Shown here piece by piece: positions 62,010 to 64,000 of a stretch of 64,000 bases of DNA. Position 1 is the first letter of the stretch, and each line of letters starts with the position of its first letter. The stretch is from Rhodobiaceae bacterium (GTDB lineage Bacteria; Pseudomonadota; Alphaproteobacteria; Rhizobiales; JAKPQE01). The notes under the pieces were generated by a model. That model ran no database searches. It was not told the DNA's origin and saw only the letters and a list, made by a program, of their open reading frames with translations. Where the stretch lies: assembly GCA_028278505.1 (NCBI GenBank), contig JANQEG010000087.1:1-64000 (forward strand), read 5' to 3'. The position numbers and the translations under genes were made by a program.

Positions 62010-62432
62010 CTAATCCTGCGCCTCGACGATCTCGAAGCTGTGGGTGATGTCGGCGGTCTGGCCGAGCATGATCGAGGCCGAGCAGTATTTCTCCGCCGAC
62101 AGCGCAATCGCCCGGTCCACCTGCGGTTCCTTCAGGCCGGTGCCGGTGAGGATGAAATGCACATGGATCTTCGTGAAGACGGCCGGCGTTTCGTCGGCGC
62201 GCTCGGCCTCCAATTGAATCTTTAGGGACCGCAGATCGGCGCGGGCCTTTTTCAGAATGCCGACAACGTCGAAGCCGGTGCAACCGCCCATGCCGACGAG
62301 CAGCAATTCCATCGGCCGGGAACCCTGGTTCATGCCGCCATGGGACGGGGCGCCGTCCATGATGATGGTGTGGCCCGATTCGGTGTGCGCGGCGAACTGC
62401 ACATTCCCGCCCCAGTCGATCTCTGCCTTCAT
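62010..62432 (-). CDS. OsmC-like peroxiredoxin-type protein
   Basis: 140 residues. The two redox cysteines of the family are in GMGGCTGFDV and AEKYCSASIML; RPMELLLVGMGGCTGFD and HVHFILTGTGL are typical of the YhfA-like branch. It reduces organic hydroperoxides or acts on other thiol chemistry. It stands between the catabolic genes and the FAD oxidoreductase, 112 bases after the latter on the same strand. Confidence 0.92.
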   Translation of the reverse strand: MKAEIDWGGNVQFAAHTESGHTIIMDGAPSHGGMNQGSRPMELLLVGMGGCTGFDVVGILKKARADLRSLKIQLEAERADETPAVFTKIHVHFILTGTGLKEPQVDRAIALSAEKYCSASIMLGQTADITHSFEIVEAQD

Positions 62433-62544
62433 GAGCTTCCCCGATCCTGCTGTCGCGACATGCTTCGGGCCTTCCTGACCGGGTTTTGCGGGGATGGCAA
62501 GAGCCGATCGGTTCGGGAGGGCATCCGTCGCCGAGACGATTTTC

Positions 62545-63852
62545 CTATCCGAGCACGGAAAAGCTGCTCGACGTGTTGATCGGCCGCTTGCGGGAATAAA
62601 AGCCGATGCTCACCGTGCGGCCGGTGTGCTCGAAGGTGAAGTCGACCGGATCGCTGTCATGGTCGCGGCCGGCCTCGCACGCCGCGATCAGATGCGCCAT
62701 CATCTTGCCGACGACGGGCGCGTTCTTGAACTGATTGCCGCTGGTGCCGATCGCCATGTAGAAGCCGGGCAGGGCGGATTTGTCGTATATCGGTATCCAG
62801 TCGTCTGAGGTGTCGTAGACGCTGACGACGCCCTGAAGCTGGTTGGGGATGCCAAGCTCGGGCACGCGCTGGGCGTAGCGCAGCGCCTGGATGCGCGCCT
62901 GTTCGGAAAGCGTCTTGTCATAGCCGTCGGGGTCGACCTCCTCGCGCGGATCGCATTCGGGGTCTTCCGACCCGACGAGGATATGGCTGCCGAGTTCGGG
63001 CCGCGAATAGACGCCGATATCGGAATCCGAAGTCACCATCGTCTCGCGTCCATAGGCGATGCCGTCCGGCACCGGCACGTGCACGACCTCCTGGCGCAGC
63101 GGCTTGGTGGTGATCGTCATGTCGCCGGTGACGCCGGCCATCTCGTTGACCTTGTGGGAGAAGGCGCCGGCGCAGTTGACGACGACCGGCGCCCAGATGA
63201 CACGGCCGTCTTCGAGACGGATACCGGCGGCGCGGCCGTTATCCTGCATGATTTCGGCGACCGAAACGTTGAACAGGAATTCGCCGCCCGCGGCCTCGGC
63301 GGCGCGCTGCAGATTGTGGGTGGCGAGTTGGGGATCGGAAATATAGCCGCCGGCGGGGAAGAAGACGGCGCCCGACACCTTTTCGCCGTTCGGCTCGCCG
63401 AAGCCGTCATCCTCGGGCCGGCACACCGGCAGGTAGCTGTCGAGCGAATAGAACGGAAACGCGGTGGCGATCCGGTCGCGATCCCATTCTTCAAAGGGGA
63501 TGTCGAGGTCGCGGCAGATGTCGAGAATACGCGCCAGATAACCGTTCCGCTCGGTCTTGAAGATCATCGTGCCGTTGTCGTGGAAATGGGCGAGGCCGCG
63601 CTCGTCCTCGACGCCGATATAGGCGGGCCAGTTCTTCCAGTCGAAATAGCCCTCATAGGCCATGGCCGAGCCGTCCAGCGTCGAATAGTACACGCGGATG
63701 ATGGCGCAGCTTTCCGCCGTCGGGCCGTAGCCGGCGGCCGGCAGCTTGTCGACATTGAGGGTCCGGTAGCCCTTGCGGGCGAGTTCGAGGCCGATATTGG
63801 TGCCGATAATGCCGGCACCGATGATGATGGCGTCGTAGGAAACATCGGTCAT
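62545..63852 (-). CDS. FAD-dependent oxidoreductase (DadA/sarcosine-oxidase-like)
   Basis: 435 residues. The N-terminal dinucleotide site DAIIIGAGIIGTNIGLELARKG is followed by a DAO-type fold: VVNCAGAFSHKV, DSDIGVYSRPELGSHILVGS and the closing YMAIGTSGNQFKNAPVVGKMMAHLI that wraps FAD. Such enzymes oxidise amines, N-methyl amino acids or hydroxy acids. It may take part in the same catabolic route as the upstream dehydrogenases, but it reads in the opposite direction. Confidence 0.88.
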   Translation of the reverse strand: MTDVSYDAIIIGAGIIGTNIGLELARKGYRTLNVDKLPAAGYGPTAESCAIIRVYYSTLDGSAMAYEGYFDWKNWPAYIGVEDERGLAHFHDNGTMIFKTERNGYLARILDICRDLDIPFEEWDRDRIATAFPFYSLDSYLPVCRPEDDGFGEPNGEKVSGAVFFPAGGYISDPQLATHNLQRAAEAAGGEFLFNVSVAEIMQDNGRAAGIRLEDGRVIWAPVVVNCAGAFSHKVNEMAGVTGDMTITTKPLRQEVVHVPVPDGIAYGRETMVTSDSDIGVYSRPELGSHILVGSEDPECDPREEVDPDGYDKTLSEQARIQALRYAQRVPELGIPNQLQGVVSVYDTSDDWIPIYDKSALPGFYMAIGTSGNQFKNAPVVGKMMAHLIAACEAGRDHDSDPVDFTFEHTGRTVSIGFYSRKRPINTSSSFSVLG

Positions 63853-63861
63853 TCTGTTTTT

Positions 63862-63970
<109 letters not shown>

Positions 63971-64000
63971 GTTCCATCGTCACCCCCGCATGCGCTCCGC

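Overview
The window is a high-GC chromosomal segment of an alphaproteobacterium, most likely of the order Hyphomicrobiales (Rhizobiales). The evidence is the gene order rpoD-dnaG / yqeY / carA / carB-greA, an alpha-type CarB with an extra segment in its first ATP-grasp half, the families DUF992, DUF3775, ELM1-like and BP26/SIMPL, a long N-terminal extension on UvrB, and a palindromic intergenic repeat at 33639-33683 of a kind I know from Rhizobiales. No phage, plasmid or insertion-sequence gene is visible. The genus cannot be fixed from the sequence.

Layout. 1-264 is the tail of a GIY-YIG nuclease, followed by a cold-shock protein. 1.1-8.0 kb holds a FetAB-type ABC exporter, a cupin/JmjC-like protein, a DUF3775 protein, uvrB and a secreted peptidyl-prolyl isomerase. 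8.6-14.7 kb is an accessory stretch: an orphan octaheme cytochrome c resembling hydroxylamine oxidoreductase with a possible FNR/NnrR-type box upstream, a class III nucleotide cyclase, an alpha/beta hydrolase, and a DNA methyltransferase fused to an Mrr-like nuclease domain, divergent from a conserved 36-residue protein. 15-29 kb is the core block rpoD, dnaG, yqeY, carA, a YpfJ-type protease, a 41-residue ORF divergent from an HTH regulator with twin operators, carB and greA. 29.4-40.9 kb holds an aminotransferase, DUF992, an EF-G paralogue, msrP without msrQ, LysR, trxB, an ELM1-like gene, and small envelope proteins.

40.8-46.1 kb is a proteostasis module: a compact second FtsH-type protease divergent from a Lon-like protease that is translationally coupled to a universal stress protein. 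46.1-49.7 kb is a fused indolepyruvate ferredoxin oxidoreductase. 49.7-51.3 kb is a repeat-rich island around a CAT-anticodon tRNA. It holds two copies of a four-hairpin element whose stems covary while the loops stay constant, which is the least explained signal in the window. 51.3-55.2 kb is hypBCDE ([NiFe]-hydrogenase maturation) without hypA, hypF or hydrogenase genes; HypB carries a very long His/Asp-rich tract. 55.4-63.9 kb is a metallohydrolase followed by a probable catabolic cluster: Zn-alcohol dehydrogenase, enolase-superfamily dehydratase flanked by long inverted repeats, 3-hydroxyisobutyrate dehydrogenase-like, aldehyde dehydrogenase, OsmC-like and FAD oxidoreductase.

Intergenic spaces are full of short palindromic repeats of at least three sequence families. 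Two of the families occur mostly as inverted doublets, like REPINs. Larger composite repeats sit in opposite orientations on either side of rpoD-carA, of ypfJ-aminotransferase and of the dehydratase gene, so they could support inversions.
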